A program made the translations under genes and the position numbers. The notes beneath the pieces were generated by a model, which had not been told where the DNA came from, made no database searches, and worked only from the letters and a program-made list of their open reading frames with translations. From the NCBI GenBank assembly GCA_036006525.1, contig DASYPP010000088.1:1-18531 (forward strand): 18,531 bases of DNA, given 5' to 3'. The stretch's first letter is position 1. Each line of letters starts with the position of its first letter. This document shows positions 1 to 8,125 of this stretch, in pieces. The DNA is from DASYPP01 sp036006525. Its GTDB lineage: Bacteria; Gemmatimonadota; Gemmatimonadetes; Gemmatimonadales; GWC2-71-9.

Positions 1-428
1 CCCGCGAGCTTGCTCCGGCCATAGATCGTCACCGGGTTCGGCGGTTCGTCGCCTTTGAGGGGGACACCTGGCAGGGACGGACCCGCGGCCGCTGCCGAAG
101 ACACCAGGACAAATCGTCCGGCCGCCGCCCGGGTCGCGGCCTCCAGCAGTGCGCGCGTCCCGTCTCGATTCACCCGGAGGAACTCGGCTTCGCCGAGCGC
201 CGCCACCACCCCCGCCACGTGGTACACCACGTCCTGCCCTTCACAGGCCTGGGCCATGGCGCGCTGATCGTCGAGGTCGCCCTTCACAAGGCGCACACCG
301 AGGTCGGCGATTTCCTGGGCTTTTTGGGGGGAGCGGATCAGCGCCGTGACGGTATCCCCGCGGCGGAGCAGGGCACTAACGAGGTGGCGGCCGACGAAAC
401 CGGTGGCGCCGGTGAGAAGGGCTTTCAT
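1..428 (-). CDS. cerR: NAD(P)-dependent extended SDR reductase, candidate ceramide reductase CerR (partial)
   Basis: Only the first 142 residues lie in the window; the 3' end runs off position 1. The N-terminus has the Rossmann dinucleotide motif TGATGFVG (G7, G10, G13), an acidic DLDD at 51-54, a VSSAAA strand end near 109-114 and the catalytic YGRSK (Y136, K140), so it belongs to the extended SDR NAD-dependent epimerase/dehydratase family. Its ATG (428-426) directly follows the TGA of the acyltransferase gene, implying translational coupling. In Caulobacter an SDR of this type (CerR) reduces 3-ketoceramide to dihydroceramide, the step after Spt and bCerS, and both partners lie immediately upstream here. 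The family is certain. The substrate is inferred from context; a sugar epimerase or another lipid ketoreductase remains possible. Confidence 0.62.
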   Translation of the reverse strand, partial: MKALLTGATGFVGRHLVSALLRRGDTVTALIRSPQKAQEIADLGVRLVKGDLDDQRAMAQACEGQDVVYHVAGVVAALGEAEFLRVNRDGTRALLEAATRAAAGRFVLVSSAAAAGPSLPGVPLKGDEPPNPVTIYGRSKLA

Positions 429-1568
429 TCATCCAACAGGTCTGTCGTACAGCCGATAGGTTTTGTATACCTTGAACGTCATCTTCTCCAGCCCCAGCTT
501 GATCGCCAGGTTGTCCTCCAGGATCCAGCCGCCTTCCGCCCAGTACATCCCGTGTTCCCCTGACTTGGTCCAGATCCAGTGGTACAGGGCCGAGTCGATG
601 CCCTTGCCGCGGAACTCGGGGAGCACGCCGAGGAGGAGGACGCGGGCCCGGGTGATCTTCTTGCGCCAGAGCGACCAGAGCAGGTCGAGCGCGGCGGGAA
701 ACATCCGGCCCGAGCGGTGGCGGCGAAATACCACGTTGAAGTCGGGCAGGGCCAGGGCGAATCCGATGGTCTTGCCTTCTCGCTCGGCGAACACCACCTG
801 GTCCGGCACCACCACGGGCTTGAACTGGACGGCCATATGGTCGATTTCGTGCTCGGTCATGGGAATGAATCCCCAGTTCTTTTCCCAGCACGCGTTGTAC
901 AGCGTCTTCACCAGCTCGACTTCCTTCTTGAAGTCCTTCATCCGGAGCGGCCTTAGGGTGACTCCGGCCCGTTTGAGCATCAGGTCAACGGCCCGGTTGA
1001 GCCGCTCCGGTACCGCAACAAAATGGACCTGGTCTCCGCCCTCCAGCATCAGCAGATCCTTGGCCTTGGCGAATCCCGCCCGCTCCAGGAGCGTCGCGTA
1101 GTACGGAGGGTTGTGCGGCGTCATGATGGTGGGCGGCCGGTCGAAGCCATCCACCAGGAGTCCGCACTCGTCGTTGGTGGAGAACGACGCCGGGCCCCGC
1201 ATGACGTCGTGCCCCCGCGCCCGGCACCAGTCGTTGGCCGTCGTCAGCAATAGGTCGGCCACTGCCTGGTCGTCGATGGACTCGAAGAACCCGAAGAAGC
1301 CGACCTTGTCATCGTGAAATTCGTTGTGCAGCCGGTTGCTGATAGCGGCGATGCGGCCTACCACCTCGCCATCCTGCTCAGCGAGGAAGTACTCGGCTTC
1401 GGCGTGCTCGAAGAAGGGGTTCTTCTGCTTGTCGAGGAGGAGCTTCACGTCCCGACGCAACGGCGGGACCCAGATCGGGTCCCGCGCGTGCAGCCGGTAA
1501 GGCAGGTCAATGAATCGCTTCAGGGCCCGGGCGTCGTTGCCGACCGCCCGGATGGTCGCCTGGGTCAG
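429..1568 (-). CDS. bcerS: GNAT-fold N-acyltransferase, candidate bacterial ceramide synthase (bCerS)
   Basis: A protein of about 379 residues with a GNAT fold. An acyl-CoA-binding loop of the RxxGxG type (PEFRGKGID, residues 318-325) sits near the C-terminus after a VLLLGV strand. The N-terminal half has the family hallmarks RFIDLPYRL, DPIWVPPLRRDV, NPFFEHAEAEYF and GFFGFFES. It has no signal peptide or clear membrane span. It lies between an SPT-type synthase and an SDR reductase, so the inferred role is N-acylation of 3-ketosphinganine to 3-ketoceramide at the inner membrane, as proposed for Caulobacter bCerS. No ATG, GTG or TTG fits the expected N-terminus. The best start is a CTG at 1568-1566 that overlaps the upstream TGA (CTGA), with a G-rich stretch ahead of it. 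The frame stays open further into spt but that part does not look like this family. Generic GNAT annotation is the alternative. Confidence 0.68.
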   Translation of the reverse strand: MTQATIRAVGNDARALKRFIDLPYRLHARDPIWVPPLRRDVKLLLDKQKNPFFEHAEAEYFLAEQDGEVVGRIAAISNRLHNEFHDDKVGFFGFFESIDDQAVADLLLTTANDWCRARGHDVMRGPASFSTNDECGLLVDGFDRPPTIMTPHNPPYYATLLERAGFAKAKDLLMLEGGDQVHFVAVPERLNRAVDLMLKRAGVTLRPLRMKDFKKEVELVKTLYNACWEKNWGFIPMTEHEIDHMAVQFKPVVVPDQVVFAEREGKTIGFALALPDFNVVFRRHRSGRMFPAALDLLWSLWRKKITRARVLLLGVLPEFRGKGIDSALYHWIWTKSGEHGMYWAEGGWILEDNLAIKLGLEKMTFKVYKTYRLYDRPVG

Positions 1569-2776
1569 ATAACCCCCAGCTCCCGTCCAATCTTGCCGAA
1601 GGTTTCGATGCAGAAGTCGATCTGATCGAAGCTGTGCGTCGCCATCAGGCTGGTGCGGAGCCGGCACTGGGTGATCGGCACCGCGGGCGCCGTCACCGGA
1701 TTGGTGAAGATCCCGGCGTCGAACAACTTGCGCCACATCACCAGGGTCTTCTCCAGGGGGCCGATCAGCACCGGCACGATGGGGGTCTGGGTCGGGCCGA
1801 TTTCGAATCCCATGGCGCGCATGCCGTCGTGCAGCCGCTTGGTGTTGGCCCAGAGCTGAACCCGGCGCTCCGGCTCCTGCTGCATCACTTCCAGCGCCGC
1901 GAGGACGCCGGCGGTATTGGAAGGCGGCAGCGCGGCGGTGAAGATGAGCGGCCGGCTGTGGTGGCGGAGGTAGTGGATCACGCTCTCGGTGCCCGCCACG
2001 AACCCGCCGATCGAGGCCAGCGACTTGGAGAAGGTGCCGGCGATGATGTCCACATCGTCGATCATGCCGAAATGCGCGGCGGTGCCGTCACCCTTGGGGC
2101 CCAGCACGCCGATCGAGTGGGCATCGTCCAGGGCCAGCGCGGCGCCGTAGCGGCGGGCCACCTTCACCAGGCCCGGCACGTCGGCGATGTTGCCTTCCAT
2201 CGAGAACACGCCGTCCACGATGATCAGCGAGCCGCACACGCCCTTGGCCATGTTGCGCTCGAGCTTCCGGGTCAGGTTGCCCAGGTCGCCGTGGTTGAAC
2301 CGCTCGGTCTCCCCGTAGGACATCTTGGCGCCGTCTACAATCGAAGCGTGGTCCAGCTTGTCGAGGTAGACGACGTCACCCCGCGTCACGAGGCCGGTGA
2401 TGAGGCCGAGATTTGCCGAATACCCGGTGGAGAACACCAGGCAGTCTTCCTTGCCGAGGAACTCGGCGAGGGCCCGCTCCAGCTGGGCATGCAGGTCCAG
2501 CGTGCCGTTCAGGAAGCGGCTCCCGGTACAGCCGGAACCGTAGCGATGCAGCGCGCGGGTGGCGGATTCGAGGACCTTGGGGTGATGGGTCAGGCCGAGG
2601 TAGTTGTTCGACCCCAGCATGATCCGTTTCTTCCCCTCGATCATCACGACCGTGTCTTCCGACTCCGAAATCGGCTTGAAGTACGGGTACAGCCCGGCGG
2701 CCTGGACTTCCTTGGCCTGGGTGTACAGCCGGCACTTCTCGAACAGCGCGACTTGCTGCAGCGTTTGAGTATCCAC
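1565..2776 (-). CDS. spt: Serine palmitoyltransferase-type alpha-oxoamine synthase
   Basis: 403 residues, typical for the PLP-dependent alpha-oxoamine synthases (fold type I), which condense an amino acid with an acyl-CoA and release CO2. The PLP lysine is K251 in GTFSKSLASIGGF. This Ser-Lys-Ser form with GGF is characteristic of serine palmitoyltransferases, whereas 2-amino-3-ketobutyrate CoA ligase has a GKALGG-type motif. Also visible are the ring-stacking histidine H143 (LDHAS), DDAHSIGVLG (D217-G225) and GSGCTGSRFLNG (80-91). The expected product is 3-ketosphinganine from serine and palmitoyl-CoA or -ACP. The GTG start at 2776 has a GAGG ribosome site four bases upstream. It is the first gene of the operon with the acyltransferase and SDR genes, whose functions support sphingolipid synthesis. 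2-amino-3-ketobutyrate CoA ligase or AONS is less likely. Confidence 0.8.
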   Translation of the reverse strand: MDTQTLQQVALFEKCRLYTQAKEVQAAGLYPYFKPISESEDTVVMIEGKKRIMLGSNNYLGLTHHPKVLESATRALHRYGSGCTGSRFLNGTLDLHAQLERALAEFLGKEDCLVFSTGYSANLGLITGLVTRGDVVYLDKLDHASIVDGAKMSYGETERFNHGDLGNLTRKLERNMAKGVCGSLIIVDGVFSMEGNIADVPGLVKVARRYGAALALDDAHSIGVLGPKGDGTAAHFGMIDDVDIIAGTFSKSLASIGGFVAGTESVIHYLRHHSRPLIFTAALPPSNTAGVLAALEVMQQEPERRVQLWANTKRLHDGMRAMGFEIGPTQTPIVPVLIGPLEKTLVMWRKLFDAGIFTNPVTAPAVPITQCRLRTSLMATHSFDQIDFCIETFGKIGRELGVI

Positions 2777-2868
2777 GTTACCTCGGGCTTACAAGGAATT
2801 GCACGGGACGCGCGGTCCCGGGACTCGAACAGGGGGTAGGGGGAAAATGCCCCTTGTACGGCCCCATG

Positions 2869-2897
2869 ATTTTACTGTCTTGGGGCTGATATGACAA
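2869..2897 (-). promoter_or_regulatory. Sigma70-type promoter of the spt operon
   Basis: Read on the minus strand, -35 TTGTCA (2897-2892) and -10 TAAAAT (2874-2869) are separated by exactly 17 bases, each box one base off consensus. Transcription would start near 2862, giving a leader of about 85 nt before the GTG of spt. The leader contains a small GC-rich inverted repeat (GGGAC/GTCCC, around 2807-2821). Confidence 0.55.
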
Positions 2898-3119
2898 GGC
2901 GTTACGGCATTCTCGCTTCCACGTTACATTCGCCTGGCCGCATACGATTCAGGGCTTGTTTTTGGCGCTTGGCCCCTTTCCGGTCCGGACGCCACAACCT
3001 GGTGTGATCTTCCCCCGCTCCGGACGTCCTAAGTCCATGTCCCTCATCTGGAAACCAGCGGTCCACCGCAGTACACTTCTTGCTGCTCGCAGGGCGTCTC
3101 CCTCCCACCGGGTCCATTC
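2898..3119. other. Intergenic region between divergent spt and protease genes
   Basis: The whole gap between the divergent genes is 2777-3119. Apart from the spt promoter, this right-hand part shows no RNA gene, repeat or convincing plus-strand promoter, and no clear Shine-Dalgarno precedes the protease ATG at 3120. Short open frames here lack coding character. Confidence 0.4.
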
Positions 3120-5405
3120 ATGGCGCTGAATTCACGAATTGCCGCAGCGGCTGCCGCGGCGGTCCTTCTGGTTCTCCTCCCGACGACCGCGCGGTCGCAG
3201 CAGCGGAATGCCCGGGTTGGGCGCTTCGAGGTCCCCGGGATGGACTTCTCCCCCGATGGCGCCTGGCGCAAGCACACCCGGGAAATCCGGATGCAGCGCC
3301 ATAGTCTGATGCAGAGCGGCGCGCTGCGGGCTCTCAATGCCTCGGGCCCCTCGGCGACCCGGATCACCGGGACCTTCAATGTGCCGGTGGTGTTGATCAG
3401 CTACTCCAACGTGGCGGCCGCGTTTTCAACCGCGTCCTATCAGGACGTGCTTTTCAATCCCGCGCCGGTCGCAGCCTACAGCGTCAAGACCTATTACGAG
3501 CAGATCTCGCGGCATGCCATCACGTTGAATGGCACAGTATTCCCCCCTGTGGTGACCGCCAACGTCGATACCTACTACGAAGACGGGTGCGATGGGATCG
3601 GGCTCACCCCGAGCGGCAACGGTGTGGCCTGCCTGCATCCGGGCTTCAACGGCACCTCGGCGCGATTCGGTGAGCTGTTGACCGAGGTGCTGGGCAAGGT
3701 GGACGATGGCTCCGTCAACTGGGGCCAGTTCGACAACGATGGCCCCGACGAGGCGCCCAACTCGGGCGACGACGATGGCTTCGTGGATTTCATCAGCTTC
3801 ATCCAGCCCGAGATAGACGGGGCGTGCGGCACCTCCAATATCTGGGCCCATCGCTTCACCATCGGCGGGATTGCCGGCGCCAGTTACATCACAAAGACTG
3901 CCTGGGCCGGGCACGCCGGCCAATTTATCAAGGTCAAGGACTACACCATCCAGAGCGGCCAGGGCGGCAACGGCGCCTGCACCGGCGGTCAGATCATGGC
4001 AATCGGAACGATTGCCCATGAAACCGGGCACGCGTTCGGGCTTCCCGACCTCTATGACACATCGGGCAATACTGAAGGCATCGGCGAGTTCGGGATCATG
4101 GGCAGCGGCAACTATTCCCTCGCCTACAGTCCCGCAGCGTACGACGCCTGGTCATTGTCGGAGCTGGGCTGGGTCAACCTGGACACCCTGAAGACCAGCG
4201 CCGTGATCACCCTGAACCCGGTGCAGACTTCGGATACGGTGCTCTACGTCCCGATTCCCGCCACCGACGAGTACCTGCTGCTGGAGAACCGCGATTCGCT
4301 GTTGAGCGATACCGCGCAGATGAATGCGGCGTTCGGCACCCGGAAGAAGAGTCCCGGCCTCCTGATCTGGCACATCGACCAGGGCCAGGTGACGGCCGGT
4401 GGACCCAGCAACTCGGTCAACGTCGGCTCCGTCCAGGGCGTGGCGCTGGAACAGGCTGACGGACTGAACGAGCTCCGGAGCATCGGCGGCGACCGGGGCG
4501 ATGCCGGCGACACCTATCCCGGGACGACCACGAACCGCCGGTATACGTTCATGACCAATCCCGGCGCCCGGGACAACCAGGGTGCTTACGATGGATTCGG
4601 GATCGACTCGATTACCCGTAACGCCTCGATTCCGCTCATTGGGAGTCCCATCGTGTTCCGCTTTACCAAGCGGCCCCGTTCTCTGTTCACGACCAACCGC
4701 AACGGCGCGGTCATCAAGGTCAACAATGTCAGCCTCACCAGTTTCAACGACGTCGTGGCCCCGGGCGACCAGATCGCGCTCGACGTGGTGTCTCCCCAGA
4801 CCATCACCAGCGGGCGTACCCAGCTCACCTTCCTGTCGTGGAGTGACGCGGGCGCCTCGGCCCACACCGTGATCTCGAGCGCGGTCCAGCCGGACACGGT
4901 GATCGCCAGCTTCTCGGCCAAGCACAAGGTGAACCTGGTGAGCGCGCCGAGCGGCGGCACCGTGGCGTCGGACATCGCGGGCAGCCCGAACCTGGTGACC
5001 GGGTTCTTCGGACAGGAGGGGCTGCCCATTACCCTCACCGCGACCGCGACCGGTGGCGGGACCTTCATCCGCTATCAGGGTGATACCACGACGACCAACC
5101 CGGTGCTGGTGCTTCCCATGAACCGGCCCTACAGTCTCACCGCGGTCTTCAGCGGCTCTGTCGTCATCGTGACCCAGGACGCGGTGAACGCGCTGCTGGG
5201 CGTCGCCTGTGCCACCAATCCGTGCATGAGCCAGGCGCAGCTCGACTTCATGGACCAGAGCGGGAACAACGACGGGGCGTACAACCTGGGAGACTTCCTG
5301 GCGTACGCCGATCGCTCCGGCCTCAATGCCAGCAGCCCGGTGATCCAGCAACTCCTCTCCCAGCCCACCATTTCGGTGCCGCTTTCCGGCCCGGCGAAAC
5401 CGTAA
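3120..5405 (+). CDS. Secreted M6-family metalloprotease with dockerin-like C-terminus
   Basis: 761 residues with an N-terminal signal peptide (hydrophobic 7-20, likely cleavage near ARS-Q27). The zinc site is HETGHAFGLPD (H300, E301, H304, D310), the extended HExxHxxGxxD metzincin motif, followed by a Met-turn around M327 (GIMGSGNY). This arrangement fits immune-inhibitor-A-like M6 peptidases. Downstream, residues about 520-680 form beta-rich repeats rich in Thr, Val and Gly that resemble Big/InlB-type extracellular modules. Near the C-terminus, residues 708-735 contain a dockerin-like EF-hand loop (D712, S714, N716, D718, N722, D725). It should therefore be exported and degrade extracellular protein, perhaps docked on the surface. 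A lipoprotein gene follows 13 nt after the stop and is likely co-transcribed. The protease family is firm; the docking role is inference. Confidence 0.85.
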   Translation: MALNSRIAAAAAAAVLLVLLPTTARSQQRNARVGRFEVPGMDFSPDGAWRKHTREIRMQRHSLMQSGALRALNASGPSATRITGTFNVPVVLISYSNVAAAFSTASYQDVLFNPAPVAAYSVKTYYEQISRHAITLNGTVFPPVVTANVDTYYEDGCDGIGLTPSGNGVACLHPGFNGTSARFGELLTEVLGKVDDGSVNWGQFDNDGPDEAPNSGDDDGFVDFISFIQPEIDGACGTSNIWAHRFTIGGIAGASYITKTAWAGHAGQFIKVKDYTIQSGQGGNGACTGGQIMAIGTIAHETGHAFGLPDLYDTSGNTEGIGEFGIMGSGNYSLAYSPAAYDAWSLSELGWVNLDTLKTSAVITLNPVQTSDTVLYVPIPATDEYLLLENRDSLLSDTAQMNAAFGTRKKSPGLLIWHIDQGQVTAGGPSNSVNVGSVQGVALEQADGLNELRSIGGDRGDAGDTYPGTTTNRRYTFMTNPGARDNQGAYDGFGIDSITRNASIPLIGSPIVFRFTKRPRSLFTTNRNGAVIKVNNVSLTSFNDVVAPGDQIALDVVSPQTITSGRTQLTFLSWSDAGASAHTVISSAVQPDTVIASFSAKHKVNLVSAPSGGTVASDIAGSPNLVTGFFGQEGLPITLTATATGGGTFIRYQGDTTTTNPVLVLPMNRPYSLTAVFSGSVVIVTQDAVNALLGVACATNPCMSQAQLDFMDQSGNNDGAYNLGDFLAYADRSGLNASSPVIQQLLSQPTISVPLSGPAKP

Positions 5406-5418
5406 AGGAGCCTGACCC

Positions 5419-5829
5419 ATGCGGATCCGAATTCTTCTTGCTGCCCTGGCCCTCGGGGGACTGGGGTTAAGCGCCTGCGGGGGCGACGGTGGCAACGGCA
5501 ACAACCCGACTCCCGGCAACCTGACCGTGGCTTTGACGGCGCAGTCGAGCGCGCCCGGTGCGGTGATGTTTACCGTCTCCGGCGGTGCGATCAGCGGCGT
5601 GACGGTGAGTGGGGGGTACCACGTCTACCAGACTTCCTTGAGCGGGACATCGCGCCGGGTGCTGGTGACCGGGAACATCACGGCGGGCGCGCTGGTCACC
5701 ATCGCGGTCCCCGACACAAAAAAGGCCTCACAGTACAATGCCACGGTCAACCAGGTCGCGGCCCGCTCCACCGCCGCGGTCCCGTATCAGCAACTGACGC
5801 CTGGCGGGTTTACACTCGACGTGCAGTAA
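5419..5829 (+). CDS. Small beta-rich lipoprotein, possibly a partner of the protease
   Basis: 136 residues. A signal peptide ends in the lipobox LSAC (C20), followed by a Gly/Asn/Pro-rich linker, so it should be a membrane-anchored lipoprotein. The remaining 100 or so residues are Val/Thr/Gly-rich beta sequence with no motif I can assign firmly. The layout (PGAVMFTVSG, then RVLVTGNITAGALVTIAV) is loosely reminiscent of a short cohesin-like sandwich. A strong ribosome site (AAAGGAG, from 5404) overlaps the protease stop codon, and the gene ends just before a strong terminator, so protease and lipoprotein form a two-gene unit. Membrane anchoring is well supported; the molecular function is unknown. 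Confidence 0.7.
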   Translation: MRIRILLAALALGGLGLSACGGDGGNGNNPTPGNLTVALTAQSSAPGAVMFTVSGGAISGVTVSGGYHVYQTSLSGTSRRVLVTGNITAGALVTIAVPDTKKASQYNATVNQVAARSTAAVPYQQLTPGGFTLDVQ

Positions 5830-5855
5830 CACCACGACCTGGCATCCGAAAACGT

Positions 5856-5894
5856 AGCGAGGGGTCTTCCCGATGCCCGGGAAGACCCCTCGCT
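5856..5894. terminator. Bidirectional hairpin terminator
   Basis: A perfect 16-bp stem (5856-5871 with 5879-5894) and a 7-nt loop sit between two convergent genes (ends at 5829 and 5924). The minus-strand side is followed by a short T-rich stretch (ACGTTTTC). The plus side has only a weak T content. It likely stops transcription from both directions. Confidence 0.8.
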
Positions 5895-5923
5895 TCGTTC
5901 GTATGACCGTCCTGCGGGTGGTT

Positions 5924-6541
5924 TCAGCTCGTCGTGCTGAGCGTGCCTTGAATCTTCTGCGCCATCCCCAGGTGCTGGGCGACGTTGGGGCGGATCTGCT
6001 GCAGCAACGCTTTCAGTTCCGCATTGTCGGCCTGCGGGATCAGGACGTTGTCCAGCGCGTCCAGGACCGCCTGGTGGTACGCCACTTCATGATCGATATA
6101 CGCCTTGTCGAACGCGGCCCCGGTCAGGGTCGGGGCGTTCAACTCGGCCTGGGACTGGTCGTAGCCGGTTTCCAGCGCCCGGCTCTTTTCGTTGTCCTCG
6201 GGAGTCAGGCTAAGCTTGGTCGCCAGGGCGGTAGCCAGCTTGTTCGCGGCACCGTGATCCCGGATCATGGTCCGGGCGAAATCCTTAACCTCGGTGCTCG
6301 TTGCCTTCTTGAGCGCCTGGACACCTGCCGTGCTGTCCACCGAGTTGGCCGTCACCGCGATGTGGGCAATCTGCGCGTCGGTATACTCCGGGGCGGCGGG
6401 GGCCGGCATCGCCATGGTGGTATCCATCGCGCTGGAATCCGCAGCCGCGGTTTCGTTGTTCTTTTTAGCGCACCCCGTGCCCAGGAAGGCGAAGAGTGCG
6501 GCGGGCAGAAGCGCTCCGCGGGTTATCCGATATGCCGACAT
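5924..6541 (-). CDS. DUF4142 domain lipoprotein
   Basis: 205 residues from the ATG at 6541, which has a good GGAG ribosome site. The signal peptide ends in the lipobox LGTGC (C24). A Ser/Ala/Met/Pro-rich linker follows, then a helical domain of about 150 residues with the DUF4142 pattern: DAQIAHIAVTANSVD near the start, EVKDFARTMIRDH in the middle, and AYIDHEVAYHQAVLDALD with two histidines later. DUF4142 proteins are predicted four-helix, ferritin-like periplasmic proteins of unknown function, common in Gram-negative soil bacteria and often stress-linked. It is monocistronic, convergent with the lipoprotein gene and sharing its terminator. Confidence 0.85.
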   Translation of the reverse strand: MSAYRITRGALLPAALFAFLGTGCAKKNNETAAADSSAMDTTMAMPAPAAPEYTDAQIAHIAVTANSVDSTAGVQALKKATSTEVKDFARTMIRDHGAANKLATALATKLSLTPEDNEKSRALETGYDQSQAELNAPTLTGAAFDKAYIDHEVAYHQAVLDALDNVLIPQADNAELKALLQQIRPNVAQHLGMAQKIQGTLSTTS

Positions 6542-6654
6542 GGTCTTCTCCTTGTTTGAAGCCGGAAATTGTGCGCCCCAAGGTGGCCCCGATCCCATTG
6601 TAGTTCTGTGATCCAGGCCACCTCCCGCCTTACCGCACCGCCGCCTGACCGCTT

Positions 6655-6660
6655 TATATT
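6655..6660 (+). promoter_or_regulatory. Candidate -10 element for tRNA-Ala
   Basis: TATATT lies 14 bases upstream of the tRNA 5' end, in a position suited to starting transcription just before it. The -35 region is weak (TTACCG at 6630-6635, 19-base spacing). Confidence 0.35.
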
Positions 6661-6674
6661 GAGTCCGATTCCAG

Positions 6675-6747
6675 GGGGCGGTAGCTCAGTTGGGAGAGCA
6701 CCTGGTTTGCAACCAGGGGGTCGTGGGTTCGATTCCCATCCGCTCCA
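6675..6747 (+). tRNA. tRNA-Ala (anticodon UGC)
   Basis: A complete 73-nt cloverleaf. The acceptor stem is GGGGCGG (6675-6681) with CCGCTCC (6740-6746), including the G3:U70 pair that marks alanine tRNAs. T8-A9, the D arm (6684-6699), the anticodon stem CCTGG/CCAGG with loop TTTGCAA (TGC at 6708-6710), and the T arm with loop TTCGATT are all present. The discriminator is A at 6747. The CCA end is not encoded, so it must be added after transcription. Confidence 0.97.
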
Positions 6748-6764
6748 TTCCAATAAGGTGACGG

Positions 6765-6790
6765 GTACGGAGTACTGGGTACTGGGTCCC
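6765..6790 (+). repeat. Short heptamer-word repeat downstream of tRNA
   Basis: Three 7-nt words beginning GTAC (GTACGGA, GTACTGG, GTACTGG) are followed by GTCCC. The design (tandem heptamers plus a GGAC/GTCC anchor) resembles one arm of the hairpins at 9192-9271 and 13649-13741. No opposite arm is visible here. It lies between the tRNA and the start of the next gene. Confidence 0.45.
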
Positions 6791-6800
6791 TTCTCCGAAC

Positions 6801-8090
6801 ATGCTGGGTTCCTCATCTCAACTCGTCCTCCTGTTCGTCGCCGGCGCCGCGCTGCTGCCGACGCCCCGGCGCCGCGCGCTCGCCGTCGTCGGCACGGTCG
6901 CCATCGGGCTGGCGCTCGCGGCCCTGCAGGTTGCCCCGGCGGCCGCCCCGATCTCCTTCTTCCATATCAACAACGGCCTCGAAACGCTGGGCCTGCTGCT
7001 GGTTCTCTGGTCCGCTGCCCGAGAGCTGCGCGGACTGCAACTGGCGGCGATGCCCGGCGTGCTTGTCGTCCTGGCCGCCAGCGTGGTCGCCACCCTGGGC
7101 CTGCTTCCGGTCGTCCGTTCCATCGGCTGGTTTACAGTCCTGGGCGTGGCCCTGCTGATCGGCGCGGCTGGCTTCGCGCTCGCCACGCTGGGCCGGTTGG
7201 CGCGGGTACTCGAGCCCTGGCGCCGGTTGGACCAGGTGCTGCTGGAGCGTCACCCGCCGCCCCTGGTACCGGTGCTGCCCACCACCGCTGACATGGTCTG
7301 GTTCGCCGGACTCCTGGCGGCTGCAATCGCCATCTGCTTTGCGCCCTCACTCCGCGCCGTTTCCCTGGCCACGATGATCGTCGCAGTGACTGGCCACGTG
7401 CTGATGCGGCGTCGCGCCGCTGGCTCTCCGGTGCCGTTCGCCGCGCTGTTCGCGCTGTTCATGATCCCGGTCTTCACCTACGTCCGGGCGATTTCGGGTG
7501 AAGCCAACCCCAACGTGGCCGAGCTGGTCAATGCGCCGTTCAGCCCCGCGGCCGAAGTGCAGATCTTTCCCTGGGTGTGGCTGGTCGCGTGGGGGCTCGC
7601 GGCCCTGTGGCCGCTCCACGGCCTGGTGTTTCCACTGGTGGCGCCGATCGGCGCGATTCTCCTGATCCGGCTGGGCGCCCATCCGCTGCCCGATGGCGCC
7701 GAGCATTGGGCTCCGCTCTTGATGCCGCTCGCGCTGCTCGGACTCTGGCATGCCGCGGCCACGGTCCACGATGCTGCGGTGCATCGGCGCCGGGTCCTGG
7801 GCCTGCTCACCGCGGGGGCCTTCTTCGGCATCGTCGCGGGCGGCGGGGGGGAGGCCGGTGCCTGGTGGCTGATCGCCTCCGCGCTGGTGGGCCCGTGGTT
7901 CGTCTCGGGATGTGAGCTGTTGGGGATTCGCTGGGGACTGGACCGCCTGCTCTGGGTCATCCCGGCCTATGGCGGCTACCTGATCGTGGAGGCCGGTCTC
8001 ACCCGCCAGGTGACCTGGACCGTGCTGCTGGTCGTGGGGGTGGCGGTGGCGGGGTGGAGGGGGACGATGCGATTATATTTGCCCCGCTGA
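6801..8090 (+). CDS. Polytopic inner-membrane protein of unknown function
   Basis: 429 residues with roughly 10-12 hydrophobic segments along the whole length, separated by short Arg-rich loops, and no soluble domain. The hydrophobic pattern and GC-rich codon use support a real gene. I do not recognise the family. A central stretch (residues about 220-250) has a conserved-looking polar loop within the membrane region (RAISGEANPNVAEL), which might be a functional site. The gene ends 35 nt before the superoxide dismutase start on the same strand, so partial co-transcription is possible. A transporter or a generic membrane-bound enzyme could fit equally. Confidence 0.65.
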   Translation: MLGSSSQLVLLFVAGAALLPTPRRRALAVVGTVAIGLALAALQVAPAAAPISFFHINNGLETLGLLLVLWSAARELRGLQLAAMPGVLVVLAASVVATLGLLPVVRSIGWFTVLGVALLIGAAGFALATLGRLARVLEPWRRLDQVLLERHPPPLVPVLPTTADMVWFAGLLAAAIAICFAPSLRAVSLATMIVAVTGHVLMRRRAAGSPVPFAALFALFMIPVFTYVRAISGEANPNVAELVNAPFSPAAEVQIFPWVWLVAWGLAALWPLHGLVFPLVAPIGAILLIRLGAHPLPDGAEHWAPLLMPLALLGLWHAAATVHDAAVHRRRVLGLLTAGAFFGIVAGGGGEAGAWWLIASALVGPWFVSGCELLGIRWGLDRLLWVIPAYGGYLIVEAGLTRQVTWTVLLVVGVAVAGWRGTMRLYLPR

Positions 8091-8125
8091 CTCGAGCCAG
8101 GTACTCATATCTTCAGGAGTCTGTC

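Noticed and set aside
1565..2776. 2-amino-3-ketobutyrate CoA ligase (kbl) assignment
   Set aside because: The lysine motif GTFSKSLASIGGF matches serine palmitoyltransferases, there is no threonine dehydrogenase gene adjacent, and the two downstream genes fit ceramide synthesis.
4152..5519. Long open frame antisense to the metalloprotease
   Set aside because: It is Arg/His/Gly-rich with no domain and mirrors the codon pattern of a clear gene on the other strand; such frames are expected at this GC content. The same holds for long antisense frames over spt, both kinases and exbB.
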